From Lactiplantibacillus xiangfangensis (lineage in GTDB: Bacteria; Bacillota; Bacilli; Lactobacillales; Lactobacillaceae): DNA of 64,000 bases. Shown in pieces: positions 1-8,733 of the stretch (positions are counted from its first letter, which is position 1; the number at the start of each line of letters is the position of its first letter). The stretch covers positions 348,073 to 412,072 of the forward strand of contig NZ_JQCL01000080.1 of NCBI RefSeq assembly GCF_001438845.1, in the 5' to 3' direction. Both the position numbers and the translations under genes were made by a program. The notes beneath the pieces were generated by a model. That model searched no databases. It was not told the origin of the DNA and worked only from the letters and a program-made list of their open reading frames with translations.

Positions 1-787
1 CGTCTTTCATGACTTTTTGGATTAACCCTTCCGTATACGACTGAATTTCTTCGGCCGTCAAGAAGGACGTTTCCATATCAATCTGCGTAAATTCAGGTTG
101 ACGGTCTCCACGTAAGTCTTCATCACGAAAACAACGGGCAATCTGGTAGTAACGGTCGAAACCGGCACCCATTAATAACTGCTTAAAGAGTTGTGGTGAT
201 TGTGGTAACGCGTAGAAGTGACCTTGGTAGATCCGTGATGGTACTAAGTAGTCCCGGGCCCCTTCTGGTGTTGATTTTGTCAAAAATGGCGTTTCAATAT
301 CGTAAAATTCGTTATCGTCAAAGTAACGGTGCGCTGCCTTAGTGATTCCATTACGAATCTTCAAGCCGCGTTGCATTTCAGGCCGACGTAAGTCTAAGTA
401 ACGGTACTTCAACCGTAATTCGTCTGAAACGTTGATGTTATCTTGAATGTAAAATGGTGGGGTTTTGGCCTTGTTTAAGATTTTAGCCGAGTGGATTTCA
501 ACTTCCACCTTACCAGTCTTCATCCGATCATTGATTGCATCGGCGTTTCGGTCAACCACTTTTCCTTGAACTTCAATCACGTATTCGCTACGTAATTGAT
601 CCGCAACGTCCAAGGCGTCCTGTGAAAATTCTTGACTAAAAACTAATTGGACGATGCCTTCACGGTCCCGTAAATCAATAAAGATCAGGCTCCCAAGGTC
701 CCGGCGTTTTTGTACCCAGCCTTGTAAAGTGACTTCTTGACCTAAATAATCTTCATTAACTAGGCCCGCATAAGTCGTTCTTTTCAT
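1..787 (-). CDS. aspS: Aspartyl-tRNA synthetase, N-terminal part (truncated by window edge)
   Basis: Charges tRNA-Asp with aspartate in the cytoplasm. About 262 codons are present, beginning [13 protein letters not shown] after a good GGAGG site; the 3' end lies outside the window. The visible part holds the N-terminal OB-fold anticodon-binding domain and the start of the class II catalytic domain, including the motif 2 region ([20 protein letters not shown]). Motif 3 and the bacterial insertion domain are cut off. It starts 13 nt after hisS stops, so the two are co-transcribed from the T-box leader upstream of hisS. The family call is secure; whether the enzyme is discriminating or non-discriminating cannot be judged from this fragment. 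Confidence 0.96.
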   Translation of the reverse strand, partial: MKRTTYAGLVNEDYLGQEVTLQGWVQKRRDLGSLIFIDLRDREGIVQLVFSQEFSQDALDVADQLRSEYVIEVQGKVVDRNADAINDRMKTGKVEVEIHSAKILNKAKTPPFYIQDNINVSDELRLKYRYLDLRRPEMQRGLKIRNGITKAAHRYFDDNEFYDIETPFLTKSTPEGARDYLVPSRIYQGHFYALPQSPQLFKQLLMGAGFDRYYQIARCFRDEDLRGDRQPEFTQIDMETSFLTAEEIQSYTEGLIQKVMKD

Positions 788-800
788 TAAAAATTCCTCC

Positions 801-2084
801 TTATTTGCTAGTTAAAATTTGATCAACATGGTTAAAAATATCGGCCATGGCAACTTGGCGTTCTTCACCAGTTGCCATTTCCTTCATATTTACGACTTGA
901 TCAGCCATTTCGGTTTCACCAACCGTCATCGTATAGCGCGCATTCAAACGGTCAGCACTCTTGAATTGTGCTTTCGGTTTACGATCCAAGTAATCCCGTT
1001 CAGCCGTAAAACCGGCTCCCCGGACAGCTTGAACCAACTTAAGGGTCGTGGCACTAGCGGTTTCACCAATCCCAACAACGTAAACGTCCAACGAATCATC
1101 CGTTGGGACGGTGACGTTTTCAGCGTCCATCAAGACCAATAGCCGTTCAACCCCAAGACCAAACCCGACACCGGATACTTCGGGGCCACCGAGTTCTTTA
1201 ACTAACCCATTGTAACGGCCACCGGCACAAATCGTCGTGTAGCCTTGACCAAGTGACTTCGAGTTCGTCATGATTTCAAAAATCGTGTGGTTATAATAAT
1301 CCAGCCCACGCACCATCGTCGCGTCAACTTCATAAGGAATATCCAAAGCTTCCAAGTAAGCCTTCGCTTGGTCAAAGTGGTCCTTAGCTTCTGGCGTTAA
1401 GTAATCCAGAATTGAAGGCGCATCCGCCACAAACTTCTGGTCTTCTGGCGCCTTACTATCTAAGACTCGCAATGGGTTCTTGTGTAACCGTTCCTTAGAA
1501 TCATCACTCAATTCTTCAAAGTGTGGTTCCAAGTAATCGATCAGTGCTTGCCGGTAATCATCCCGCGTTTGCTGATCACCCAACGTATTGATGGCCAGTT
1601 TTAAATCGTTCAGGCCAAACTTTTTAAGTAGGTTATAACCCATCGCAATGACTTCAACGTCTAACGCGGCACTTTCACTCCCAAAAGCTTCCACACCTAA
1701 TTGGTGAAATTCACGGAGCCGACCTGATTGGGGCCGTTCGTAACGGAACATTGGTCCCATGTAGTAAACCTTATAAGGTTTTAAAACTTGTGGACCGTAT
1801 AATTTATTTTCCACGAAAGCCCGGACAACGCCAGCCGTACCTTCTGGCCGGAGCGTCACGTGCCGGTCGCCCTTGTCGTGAAAATCGTACATTTCCTTAG
1901 TCACGATATCGGACGTGTCACCAGCCGAACGTGAGAAAACTTCAAAGTTTTCAAACATTGGCGTGCGAATTTCTTTAAATTGATAGGTCTTAAATAAGTC
2001 GCGAGCCGTTTGTTCAACGTACTGCCACTTTTCACTATCACCGGGTAAAATATCTGCGGTGCCCTTTGGCCGTTGGTATCTCAT
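801..2084 (-). CDS. hisS: Histidyl-tRNA synthetase
   Basis: Class II synthetase, 427 aa, the normal bacterial length, that attaches histidine to tRNA-His. Visible landmarks are the TLRPEGTAG motif 2 segment (about residue 77), [11 protein letters not shown], the histidine-specific [14 protein letters not shown]-type loop (about residue 258) and CAGGRYNGL motif 3 region (about residue 287), followed by a C-terminal anticodon-binding domain. The ATG follows AAGGAGGAAG. First gene of a hisS-aspS operon, transcribed through the T-box leader immediately upstream, so expression is expected to rise when the cognate uncharged tRNA accumulates. Confidence 0.98.
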   Translation of the reverse strand: MRYQRPKGTADILPGDSEKWQYVEQTARDLFKTYQFKEIRTPMFENFEVFSRSAGDTSDIVTKEMYDFHDKGDRHVTLRPEGTAGVVRAFVENKLYGPQVLKPYKVYYMGPMFRYERPQSGRLREFHQLGVEAFGSESAALDVEVIAMGYNLLKKFGLNDLKLAINTLGDQQTRDDYRQALIDYLEPHFEELSDDSKERLHKNPLRVLDSKAPEDQKFVADAPSILDYLTPEAKDHFDQAKAYLEALDIPYEVDATMVRGLDYYNHTIFEIMTNSKSLGQGYTTICAGGRYNGLVKELGGPEVSGVGFGLGVERLLVLMDAENVTVPTDDSLDVYVVGIGETASATTLKLVQAVRGAGFTAERDYLDRKPKAQFKSADRLNARYTMTVGETEMADQVVNMKEMATGEERQVAMADIFNHVDQILTSK

Positions 2085-2112
2085 TAGTTACTTCCTCCTT
2101 CTAATCAAATCG

Positions 2113-2335
2113 ACAAAAAAAACGCCCCTGAATATAATCAAGGGCGCTTTTAGCGCGGTACCACCTTTATGAGTACTATCTGATAACGTCTGTAATCACA
2201 GGCGGAACGTTCCGTTCACCTCAAAAGCGTCTCCTCATTGCTCGCAATCCGGAATTCTCAGCACTACCGGTCTCTGGTTAACGCGTTGCACAATGCTCTT
2301 ACTTTCTCTGCGGTCGATTTATTAACTTACGATTA
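2113..2335 (-). ncRNA. T-box leader riboswitch of hisS-aspS
   Basis: On the minus strand the conserved T-box sequence AGGTGGTACCGCG lies at 2154-2166. It is followed by a G+C-rich hairpin (GCGCCCT pairing with AGGGGCG, about 2123-2147) and a run of eight T, i.e. antiterminator and terminator in the usual order, then hisS. A stem I with an AGAGAAAGTA segment (AG-bulge/specifier-loop type) and a distal GGTAGTGCTGAGAATTCCGG part is visible at 2236-2310. A GAC triplet (Asp) at 2229-2231 sits where the specifier would be, opposite the AGTA; this assignment is by eye and uncertain. Regulation by uncharged tRNA is established for the family. Confidence 0.93.
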
Positions 2336-2364
2336 AAACTACACGAAAACCGCCGAAATGTCAA
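2336..2364 (-). promoter_or_regulatory. Predicted promoter of the hisS-aspS T-box transcript
   Basis: On the minus strand TTGACA (2359-2364) is separated by 17 nt from TAGTTT (2336-2341), directly upstream of the T-box stem I. The -35 is perfect and the -10 is weak. Confidence 0.6.
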
Positions 2365-2412
2365 CTGATGCTCGTAAAATAATGGCAATTACCGCCGAAA
2401 AATCATTTTTTT

Positions 2413-2420
2413 GGTATACT
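2413..2420 (+). promoter_or_regulatory. Predicted extended -10 promoter of the amidase gene
   Basis: TGGTATACT fits an extended -10 element about 55 nt upstream of the amidase start. No convincing -35 is seen. Confidence 0.4.
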
Positions 2421-2472
2421 GGGTAAAGTATTCTGAAGAACGCAATTACTAAATTTAGTTGGTGACCTATTC

Positions 2473-3321
2473 ATGCAAGTGTTAAAAAAATTTTGGCGCC
2501 AAATAACTGTTTCGGTGGTCTTCATCGGACTCGTGGTTGGCTTCGTTGTCCTACTCGCCACGAACAATACCGCCACGGTGAACATCGCAAACGTTAATAT
2601 TCGCCAAGGTCCCGGAATGAGCTACGCCATTGCGGACGCGACAACCAAAGGGACCAAAGTTCACATTATTAAGCGCAAAAACAACTGGCTATATGTTCGT
2701 TACGCGGATCATAAGTTTGGTTGGATTGCCAGCTGGCTCGTCAACGAACACAATACCCAATTAACGCGGACGACTAAAATTTCCGAAGCCACCATCGTGC
2801 TTGATCCAGGTCACGGGGGTTCCGATTCCGGTGCACTCTCCAGTCAGGGAAAGATGGAAAAGACGTATACGCTGCGCGTCGCTAAGGTCGTTGCTAAACG
2901 GTTACGGGCTGCGGGCGCTCACGTTGTCATGACACGTGACAGTGATGAATACGTCGGTTTAAGTGCCCGGCCCGCAATTGCCAATAAGCTCCATGCGGAC
3001 GCCTTTATCAGTTTCCACTTTGACAGTTCGCCCGAAAAGGACCAGGCTTCTGGTATTACAACTTACTATTACCATAAGGCAACTTCATTGACACTCGCTA
3101 ACGATCTCAGTAAGAACGCCTCGACGTTACCGATTCAAAGTAAGGGCGTTGACTTCGGGGACTTCCTAGTCATTCGCGACAACTCGGTCCCCGCCGTCCT
3201 CATGGAATTAGGCTATATCAATGATAAGTCAGACTTTAAGACGATCAGCTCTAGCCAATACCCTAACGAGGTGGCCCACGCCGTGTATGCTGGTCTCACG
3301 ACTTATTTTGCCAATCAATGA
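2473..3321 (+). CDS. N-acetylmuramoyl-L-alanine amidase with SH3b domain
   Basis: Cell-surface peptidoglycan hydrolase, 282 aa. An N-terminal hydrophobic segment (about residues 12-30) serves as signal or membrane anchor. It is followed by a bacterial SH3 domain (about 36-92, with NIRQGPGMSYAI) and an Amidase_3 domain (about 105-280). The zinc site is visible as DPGHGG, the E of KMEKTY and the H of FISFHFDS; the catalytic glutamate is in VLMELGYI. The domain order resembles B. subtilis YrvJ/CwlC-type enzymes. It is divergent from hisS and ends in its own terminator, so it is a single-gene unit. Substrate class is secure; the physiological role (cell separation or turnover) is inferred. Confidence 0.93.
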   Translation: MQVLKKFWRQITVSVVFIGLVVGFVVLLATNNTATVNIANVNIRQGPGMSYAIADATTKGTKVHIIKRKNNWLYVRYADHKFGWIASWLVNEHNTQLTRTTKISEATIVLDPGHGGSDSGALSSQGKMEKTYTLRVAKVVAKRLRAAGAHVVMTRDSDEYVGLSARPAIANKLHADAFISFHFDSSPEKDQASGITTYYYHKATSLTLANDLSKNASTLPIQSKGVDFGDFLVIRDNSVPAVLMELGYINDKSDFKTISSSQYPNEVAHAVYAGLTTYFANQ

Positions 3322-3338
3322 TTTTTCTCATAGTAGCC

Positions 3339-3382
3339 AAAAAAACACCCCGGAAATTTAAATATTTCCGAGGTGTTTTTTG
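3339..3382 (+). terminator. Rho-independent terminator after the amidase gene
   Basis: AAAAAACACC and CGGAAAT pair with ATTTCCG and GGTGTTTTTT across a short TTAA-type loop, ending in a T run 17-60 nt after the stop codon. Confidence 0.9.
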
Positions 3383-3461
3383 GTCTTTAAAGCTGAATAT
3401 TTAAAGGTTAAAAAGCAAAAATGATTACTAATTAACTGATATAGCAACGTTAGCACCAATA

Positions 3462-3686
3462 AAATTGGTTAAGTTTCCCGCTTCCGGTCATCCATGATTT
3501 CATCTGCCATAGCGACCGGTTCAAGCCAAAAAGCGGTCATGAACCTCACTTGAGAGCCGAAAAACCGCGTCTCTCAAGATGTCGGTGGTGTAAACCGGAA
3601 AATCACCGGTTAACGCCACATTCACGGCAGATTCATCATGGACAACCTTCAGCTATGTTGCAGGTGCTGACAAACTTAACCGGTTT
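3462..3686 (+). ncRNA. Structured element A: candidate non-coding RNA with multi-hairpin junction
   Basis: No ORF of note. A closing stem AAATTGGTTAAGTTT (3462-3476) pairs with AAACTTAACCGGTTT (3672-3686) over 15 bp with two T-G pairs. These are allowed in plus-strand RNA but would be A-C mismatches in minus-strand RNA, so plus is favoured. A second stem inside is TCCATGAT (3491-3498) with ATCATGGA (3635-3642), and ATCTGCC (3502-3508) with GGCAGAT (3626-3632). Three hairpins are enclosed: GGTTCA/TGAACC (3518-3523, 3540-3545), CTTGAGAG/CTCTCAAG (3549-3556, 3571-3578) and GTGGTGTAAACCGG/CCGGTTAACGCCAC (3585-3598, 3606-3619; one wobble, one mismatch). I do not recognise a named RNA family. No clear promoter was found. 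Confidence 0.6.
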
Positions 3687-3711
3687 GTTTTAAAGCAATC
3701 TTAGCGTAGCC

Positions 3712-3865
3712 GGCAGAATCAGTGGGCCATGTCGGCACTGTTAGCTAGCGCTTTTTTGCTAGGTTACAGTGCGGGGCGACTTGAAAGACTCGTCCTTTGG
3801 GCTTTCAAGCGAGGCGGAAGACCGTTCTTTGTCTGCAGCCGACCCCACGGCCCACTGATTCTGCC
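3712..3865. ncRNA. Structured element B: candidate non-coding RNA or MITE-like inverted-repeat element
   Basis: A perfect 17-bp inverted repeat, GGCAGAATCAGTGGGCC (3712-3728) with its complement at 3849-3865, is followed inward by GTCGGC/GCCGAC (3731-3736, 3838-3843). It encloses three hairpins: 3735-3749 with 3758-3772 (GCACTGT...CTAGC), CTTGAAAG/CTTTCAAG (3780-3787, 3802-3809) and a weak AAGA/TCTT hairpin near 3818-3830. The architecture matches element A: a long closing stem around three hairpins, with the central one opened by CTTGA. No transposase and no clear target-site duplication are visible, so RNA is as likely as a MITE. Strand not resolved. Confidence 0.55.
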
Positions 3866-3976
3866 AGCGAAGCGCCGAAGAAAGTAAAAAATTATCATCA
3901 ATCCAACTATTGCTATGCTAAAATTAGTCGCAACGCCTGGTTTTCGTGTTACAACAATCTAAAGGGGGGTATTTAA

Positions 3977-4819
3977 ATGTCATTATCAACAGCTTGGTTA
4001 GCGCAATTACCGTTAACTAATATTAAAACTGTCACACCCGTCAGCGGTGGTGATATTAACGCCGCTTACGCCGTTCAAACGGATCAGACCCGTTACTTTC
4101 TTAAGGTCCAACCCCAGCGTGGCGCAGCCTTTTTCAGTCACGAAGTCACGGGCTTAAAAAAACTGGCAGCTGTCGTAACCACACCTAGGGTAATTGCCAC
4201 TGGGACCATCAACGGTGACGGCTACCTCTTACTAAGCTGGTTAACGAGTGGTCACGGCAGTCAATTTGACCTTGGACGGGCCGTGGCACGGGTGCATCAA
4301 CATCACGCCCCCCGTTTCGGTTTGGACCACGATTTTACAATCGGTAAAATTCCAAAATATAATCAGTGGCAAACGAACTGGGCGACTTTTTATACGCAAC
4401 AACGACTTGATGTATTAGTCAAGTTGGCGAAAGAACAAGGTTTATGGTCAACTAATCGTGACGACCACTATCAGCGTCTCCGGCAACAACTGCTAGTAGA
4501 AAGGCACATGCAGACCGTGCAACCAAGTCTGCTGCATGGCGATCTGTGGTCAGGCAACTATTTATTTACGGCTACTGGTACCCCGGCCTTAATCGATCCC
4601 GACATTTTTTATGGTGACCGCGAAATGGACCTTGCAATGACGACGATCTTTGGCGGCTTTGACGACGACTTTTATGCCGGTTACCAACAAGTTTACCCGT
4701 TTGCACCCGGTTTTGAGGAACGGCTGCCACAGTATCAGCTCTATTATTTATTAGCGCATCTCAACTTATTTGGCGAGACGTACGGCCCCGCCGTCGACCG
4801 AATTTTACAGCGTTACTAA
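3977..4819 (+). CDS. Fructosamine kinase family protein
   Basis: Aminoglycoside-phosphotransferase-like small-molecule kinase, 280 aa, of the fructosamine/ketosamine-3-kinase family. These phosphorylate sugar-amine adducts and so help repair glycated proteins. The catalytic loop HGDLWSGN (about residue 186) and the metal-binding segment LIDPDIFYGDREMDL (about 206) are intact; the N-lobe has SGGDINAAY and FLKVQ. The ATG follows AAAGGGGGG. The gene stands alone and faces the minus-strand HAD gene, ending 8 nt from it. The exact substrate is inferred from family membership. Confidence 0.88.
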   Translation: MSLSTAWLAQLPLTNIKTVTPVSGGDINAAYAVQTDQTRYFLKVQPQRGAAFFSHEVTGLKKLAAVVTTPRVIATGTINGDGYLLLSWLTSGHGSQFDLGRAVARVHQHHAPRFGLDHDFTIGKIPKYNQWQTNWATFYTQQRLDVLVKLAKEQGLWSTNRDDHYQRLRQQLLVERHMQTVQPSLLHGDLWSGNYLFTATGTPALIDPDIFYGDREMDLAMTTIFGGFDDDFYAGYQQVYPFAPGFEERLPQYQLYYLLAHLNLFGETYGPAVDRILQRY

Positions 4820-4827
4820 CCAGTAGC

Positions 4828-5451
4828 TTACTTCACGTATGGTAATAGTGCGGTTAAGCTAGCAACCTGGACTTCTGGCTGACTAGTGACATCAATCAAG
4901 TGGTCTAAATCAAACAAGTAACCCGCGATACCAGCATTATGACCCGCCTCAATGTCTAAATTACGGTCGCCGACCATCACGGCCGTTGTCCGGTCAACGT
5001 GGTGCTTATCGAGTAAATAGTTTAATGCCGCTGGGTCCGGCTTTCGTGGAAAGGGCTGCGCCGCCGTGACTGCATCAGTAAAGTACGTCGCTAACCCCGC
5101 ACGTTGTAAATACCGTTGCGCACTCTGGTCACGGTGCGTCATTAAATAATTATGACCGCCCACCTCTTGGACCCGTTGTAAAACTGCCTTAGCACCATCA
5201 AACGCGGCCGGGGCCACTTGGAGCATCGGTTCATACTTTTGATAACCCGTTTTGAGTTCGGCTTGGTCCCAACCAAACCGGGTTGCAATCTCGGCTTGGG
5301 CGTAACCCACCGAGTGCTGCCGCATCATCGTATAGACTTCCTGCCGATCAACCGTCCCGCCTAGATTAGTGACGGCCCGTTGAAAACCGGCGACCATCGC
5401 CGGGTACGTGTCCAAGAGTGTCCCGTCTAAGTCCCATAAAAATTCTCGCAT
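4828..5451 (-). CDS. HAD-superfamily hydrolase (phosphoglycolate-phosphatase-like)
   Basis: Soluble phosphatase, 207 aa. HAD motif I is WDLDGTLLD near the N-terminus, the motif II threonine is in LMTHRD, the lysine in FPRKPDP, and motif III/IV in VMVGDRNLDIEAG. A helical cap lies between motifs I and II (HAD-IA type). The longest ORF begins five codons earlier, but that ATG overlaps the GGAGG Shine-Dalgarno; the ATG at 5451 is 8 nt after GGAGG and places motif I at the usual distance, so I start there. The substrate cannot be deduced from sequence. It lies upstream of no clear operon partner. Confidence 0.88.
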   Translation of the reverse strand: MREFLWDLDGTLLDTYPAMVAGFQRAVTNLGGTVDRQEVYTMMRQHSVGYAQAEIATRFGWDQAELKTGYQKYEPMLQVAPAAFDGAKAVLQRVQEVGGHNYLMTHRDQSAQRYLQRAGLATYFTDAVTAAQPFPRKPDPAALNYLLDKHHVDRTTAVMVGDRNLDIEAGHNAGIAGYLFDLDHLIDVTSQPEVQVASLTALLPYVK

Positions 5452-5483
5452 TTTAAACGCCTCCAAATTTAATTGTCATAACC

Positions 5484-5520
5484 AAAAAGCTGAAAACTCA
5501 ATTACGAGCTTTCAGCTTTT
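5484..5520 (-). terminator. Terminator of the rel-dtd unit
   Basis: AAAAGCTGAAA pairs with TTTCAGCTTTT just downstream of the dtd stop; read on the minus strand it ends in CTTTTTGG. The stem is symmetric and may work both ways. Confidence 0.85.
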
Positions 5521-5523
5521 AAC

Positions 5524-5970
5524 TTACTTTTGTTCTGTATCGTACACGATCGTCACCGGTCCATCGTTAACCAATTGAACCTGCATATCGGCCCCAAACT
5601 CACCGGTCGCAACTGACACACCACTTTCAGCTAACTGCTGATTAAATGTATCGTACAACTGACTAGCCACATGCGGATCACCCGCATCCGTAAAACTAGG
5701 CCGATTGCCATGCCGCGTGTCGGCGTAGAGCGTAAATTGCGAAATTGACAAAATCGCACCACCGACTTGCTGGACGTTCAAATTCATTCTGCCGGCCTCA
5801 TCACTAAAGACCCGCAAATTGATAATCTTGTGTACCAAATAATCAATCTCAGCCTGACCATCACCATCTTTAAAACCGACTAACAATACCAACCCGTGAT
5901 CGATTTGACCCCGCATTTGGCCGTCAATGGTGACCGTGGCCTGCTGACTACGTTGTACTACGACGCGCAT
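5524..5970 (-). CDS. dtd: D-aminoacyl-tRNA deacylase
   Basis: Removes D-amino acids, and glycine wrongly loaded on tRNA-Ala, from tRNA. The 148-aa length is typical. The two cross-subunit active-site motifs are visible: SQFTLYAD (about residue 79) and the C-terminal [11 protein letters not shown] with the Gly-cisPro pair. The start [13 protein letters not shown] is canonical. It lies 11 nt downstream of rel in the same direction, the usual Firmicute rel-dtd pair, and shares the terminator after it. Confidence 0.97.
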   Translation of the reverse strand: MRVVVQRSQQATVTIDGQMRGQIDHGLVLLVGFKDGDGQAEIDYLVHKIINLRVFSDEAGRMNLNVQQVGGAILSISQFTLYADTRHGNRPSFTDAGDPHVASQLYDTFNQQLAESGVSVATGEFGADMQVQLVNDGPVTIVYDTEQK

Positions 5971-5981
5971 CGTTAGTCCTC

Positions 5982-8246
5982 CTAAGATAGTTTCCGTTCA
6001 ACGACGTACAAGTCTTGAACGTTCTTCAAGCTATCAATAATCCGTTGTAAGTGCTCCAAGTTACGAACCCCCAACGAAACACTGATAATCACCATCTTGT
6101 TATGGTCAACTTTCCCATTAACGTTAGTCAAAAACTTCGTATTGTTATTGATGACCTTCAAGACGTCATTTAACATCCCGTTCCGGTTATAACCCTGAAT
6201 TTCTAGGTCAGAATTATAATTAGTACGGTCGCCCTCAACGTCTTCCCATTGCACATCAATGAGCCGTTCGCCTTGCGCTTCAGCACTTCGAACGTTCGGA
6301 CATTCGACCCGGTGGACGGAGACGCCCCGGCCCTTAGTGATGTAACCAACGATCTCATCACCCGGGATTGGTGAACAACAATGACTCAAGCGAACCAACA
6401 AATTATCGACACCTTGAATAATGACCCCACCAGATGATGAAACTTTTTGGCGTTTCTTGTCTTTTTTATCATGATCTTCTGATTTTTCTTTGGTTTTCTT
6501 CTTCGGCGACTGTTCAGTTGGTTCAGCTAAAATCGCTTCTTCACGTTCACGTTGCCGATCGGCTTCACGTTGCTTCCGAACGTCACTCGTTAAGCGATTA
6601 GCAATCCCAACCGGCTGTATGTCACCAAAACCCAACGCAGCGAATAAGTCATCCTCGCCGGCATAGTGCATCTTCTTAGCGACGGCATCGAGTTTGTCTT
6701 TAGTCATGATTGTCTTAGGATTAAATTCGAATTCACGTAACTGCTTTTCTAGCAATTCGTGTCCAGTGACAATGTTTTCTTCCCGATCAGCGTTCCGGAA
6801 AAACTGTTTGATCTTATTGCGTGCACGGCGGGTGTAAACGAGTTTCTGCCAGTCACGACTTGGCCCCGTCGAACTCGTTGACGTCAAAATGTCGACAATG
6901 TCGCCGTTTTTAATCTGGTAATCCAGCGGCACGATTTTTCCGTTGACCTTAGCGCCCGTCGTATGGTTACCGACTTCGGTATGAATAGAGTAAGCCATGT
7001 CAAGCGGGCCGGCGCCCTTTGGCAATTCGGTCACGTCACCCTTAGGGGTAAACGCGTAGACCCGGTCACTAAAGAGGTCACCCTTAACACCTTCCATGAA
7101 GTCCGCGGCGTCTTTACTTTCATCCTGTAACTCAATAATCTCTTTGACTAAGTTCAGCTTATTGCCAGATTGAGTGGCTTGAACTTCATCACGCTTACCT
7201 TCTTTGTAAGCCCAATGCGCAGCAACCCCATATTCAGCGACTCGGTGCATTTCAAACGTCCGAATCTGGATTTCCAGGGGTTTCCCCTCGGGGCCCACAA
7301 CGGTCGTGTGTAGGGACTGGTACATGTTGGCCTTAGGCATCGCAATGTAGTCTTTAAACCGACCAGGCATTGGTTTCCACTGGGTATGGATAGCACCCAA
7401 AACGGCATAACAATCCTTAATGGAGTCAACCACGACCCGAATCGCTAATAAGTCATACATTTGACTAAACTGCTTATGCTTATCACGCATCTTCTTATAA
7501 ATCGAATAGATATGCTTTGGACGGCCATAGATTTCCGCATCCGGTAATTCTAAATCCGTCAAAGCTTCTTTAATATCTTGAATCGCGATTTCAATGTACT
7601 TTTCACGATCTTCACGCCGCGAGTTCATCAAGTGGACGATTCGGTAATACTGTTGTGGATTTAAATACCGCAACGAAATATCTTCCAGTTCCCACTTGAT
7701 CGTACTAATCCCTAAACGATCAGCAATTGGGGCGTAAATTTCCAACGTTTCATTTGCAATTCGACGCTGCTTATCCGGGCGCAAATGCTGCAATGTCCGC
7801 ATATTATGCAACCGGTCCGCCAATTTAACGATCATGACCCGAATATCTTTGGACATCGCTAGCAACAGTTTACGGTGGTTCTCAGCTAACTGTTCCTTAT
7901 TGGACTTGTACCGAATCTTACCCAGTTTCGTCACACCATCCACGATGACCGCGACGTCTTTACCGAATAATTCTTCGACATCTCCGAGCGTCACACCGGT
8001 ATCTTCAACGACATCGTGTAAAAAGCCAGACGCAACGGTCTCCGGATCCATTTTTAACTCGGCTAGGATTCCTGCGACCTGAATCGGATGCATAATATAA
8101 GGTTCACTGGACTGACGGTACTGGTCACGGTGAACATAGGTTGCAAAATCGCACGCCCGCTTTACGAGCGCCACGTGATCTTCATTCATATAATCTTGAA
8201 CCATATTAAGGACGTCTTGAGCCGTCCAAGTAGGTTGTTTTGGCAT
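5982..8246 (-). CDS. rel: Bifunctional (p)ppGpp synthetase/hydrolase (RSH)
   Basis: Long RelA/SpoT-homologue, 754 aa, that makes and degrades (p)ppGpp in the stringent response. The N-terminal HD hydrolase domain has [10 protein letters not shown] and FLHDVVEDT (about residues 51-82). The synthetase domain has [24 protein letters not shown] and [16 protein letters not shown] (about 240-345). A TGS domain begins [11 protein letters not shown] (about 395), and the C-terminal zinc-finger/ACT region includes [10 protein letters not shown]. Both catalytic domains look intact. A charged linker (about 568-605, many K, E and D) separates TGS/helical and C-terminal regions. It is transcribed with dtd. 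Confidence 0.97.
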   Translation of the reverse strand: MPKQPTWTAQDVLNMVQDYMNEDHVALVKRACDFATYVHRDQYRQSSEPYIMHPIQVAGILAELKMDPETVASGFLHDVVEDTGVTLGDVEELFGKDVAVIVDGVTKLGKIRYKSNKEQLAENHRKLLLAMSKDIRVMIVKLADRLHNMRTLQHLRPDKQRRIANETLEIYAPIADRLGISTIKWELEDISLRYLNPQQYYRIVHLMNSRREDREKYIEIAIQDIKEALTDLELPDAEIYGRPKHIYSIYKKMRDKHKQFSQMYDLLAIRVVVDSIKDCYAVLGAIHTQWKPMPGRFKDYIAMPKANMYQSLHTTVVGPEGKPLEIQIRTFEMHRVAEYGVAAHWAYKEGKRDEVQATQSGNKLNLVKEIIELQDESKDAADFMEGVKGDLFSDRVYAFTPKGDVTELPKGAGPLDMAYSIHTEVGNHTTGAKVNGKIVPLDYQIKNGDIVDILTSTSSTGPSRDWQKLVYTRRARNKIKQFFRNADREENIVTGHELLEKQLREFEFNPKTIMTKDKLDAVAKKMHYAGEDDLFAALGFGDIQPVGIANRLTSDVRKQREADRQREREEAILAEPTEQSPKKKTKEKSEDHDKKDKKRQKVSSSGGVIIQGVDNLLVRLSHCCSPIPGDEIVGYITKGRGVSVHRVECPNVRSAEAQGERLIDVQWEDVEGDRTNYNSDLEIQGYNRNGMLNDVLKVINNNTKFLTNVNGKVDHNKMVIISVSLGVRNLEHLQRIIDSLKNVQDLYVVERKLS

Positions 8247-8270
8247 TCATATCACCACGACTTCCACAGA

Positions 8271-8276
8271 ATTATA
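8271..8276 (-). promoter_or_regulatory. Predicted -10 of the rel-dtd promoter
   Basis: A perfect TATAAT on the minus strand lies 25 nt upstream of the rel ATG, immediately beyond the terminator hairpin of the preceding gene. The -35 region would overlap that hairpin and is poor. Confidence 0.45.
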
Positions 8277-8282
8277 ATTGCA

Positions 8283-8317
8283 TAAAAGGCACGTCAGTTA
8301 TTCACCCAACGTGCCTT
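8283..8317 (-). terminator. Terminator after the small membrane-protein gene
   Basis: AAGGCACGT pairs with ACGTGCCTT; on the minus strand the stem is followed by TTTATG. It separates the upstream gene from rel. Confidence 0.75.
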
Positions 8318-8333
8318 AGTGACCGGTTTTACA

Positions 8334-8663
8334 CTAATCTTCGCGAGGTGCGGTCAACCCGTATGCTAAGTAAGAGATGCCTAGATCGACTAATGCCAAG
8401 TAATAGACATAGGTTGGAAAAAATAGGTACAACCCGACAAAACAGAAGACTGGAAATAGCCATACTAGCCATCCCGTCCGTACGGATTTACGAATCAACC
8501 AACCAACGACTGCCGCTAAGACGAAGTCCATCACGAATAACAGCCACACGATCTGATGAAAGCGACTGACACCCACAAGCTTCAATCCCCACGGTAATAC
8601 CACCCCAACGACAAACGCAATGAGCCAATACTGACCACTGTATTTAAGAAACTTCTCCGTCAA
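8334..8663 (-). CDS. Small four-helix membrane protein of unknown function
   Basis: 109 aa, almost wholly hydrophobic, with four predicted membrane spans (about residues 13-31, 37-57, 64-84, 86-104). I do not recognise a conserved motif; the size and four-helix layout recall DUF3397-type proteins of lactobacilli, but this is only a resemblance. The start is TTG at 8663, preceded by GAGGGAG at 5 nt. It follows rsmE after 70 nt in the same direction and ends in a terminator, so it may be the last gene of a prmA-rsmE transcript. Confidence 0.75.
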   Translation of the reverse strand: MTEKFLKYSGQYWLIAFVVGVVLPWGLKLVGVSRFHQIVWLLFVMDFVLAAVVGWLIRKSVRTGWLVWLFPVFCFVGLYLFFPTYVYYLALVDLGISYLAYGLTAPRED

Positions 8664-8733
8664 ACTTACTCCCTCACTTACGCTTAATTGCTAAATGACT
8701 ATGATTATTTATTGTACACCACCAGCCGTTAAA

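Noticed and set aside
2403-2585. 60-aa minus-strand ORF at the amidase start
   Set aside because: Antisense to the signal region of the amidase gene and over its promoter.
3712-3865. Confident call as a MITE
   Set aside because: Terminal inverted repeats are perfect, but no target-site duplication or transposase was seen and internal hairpins look RNA-like.
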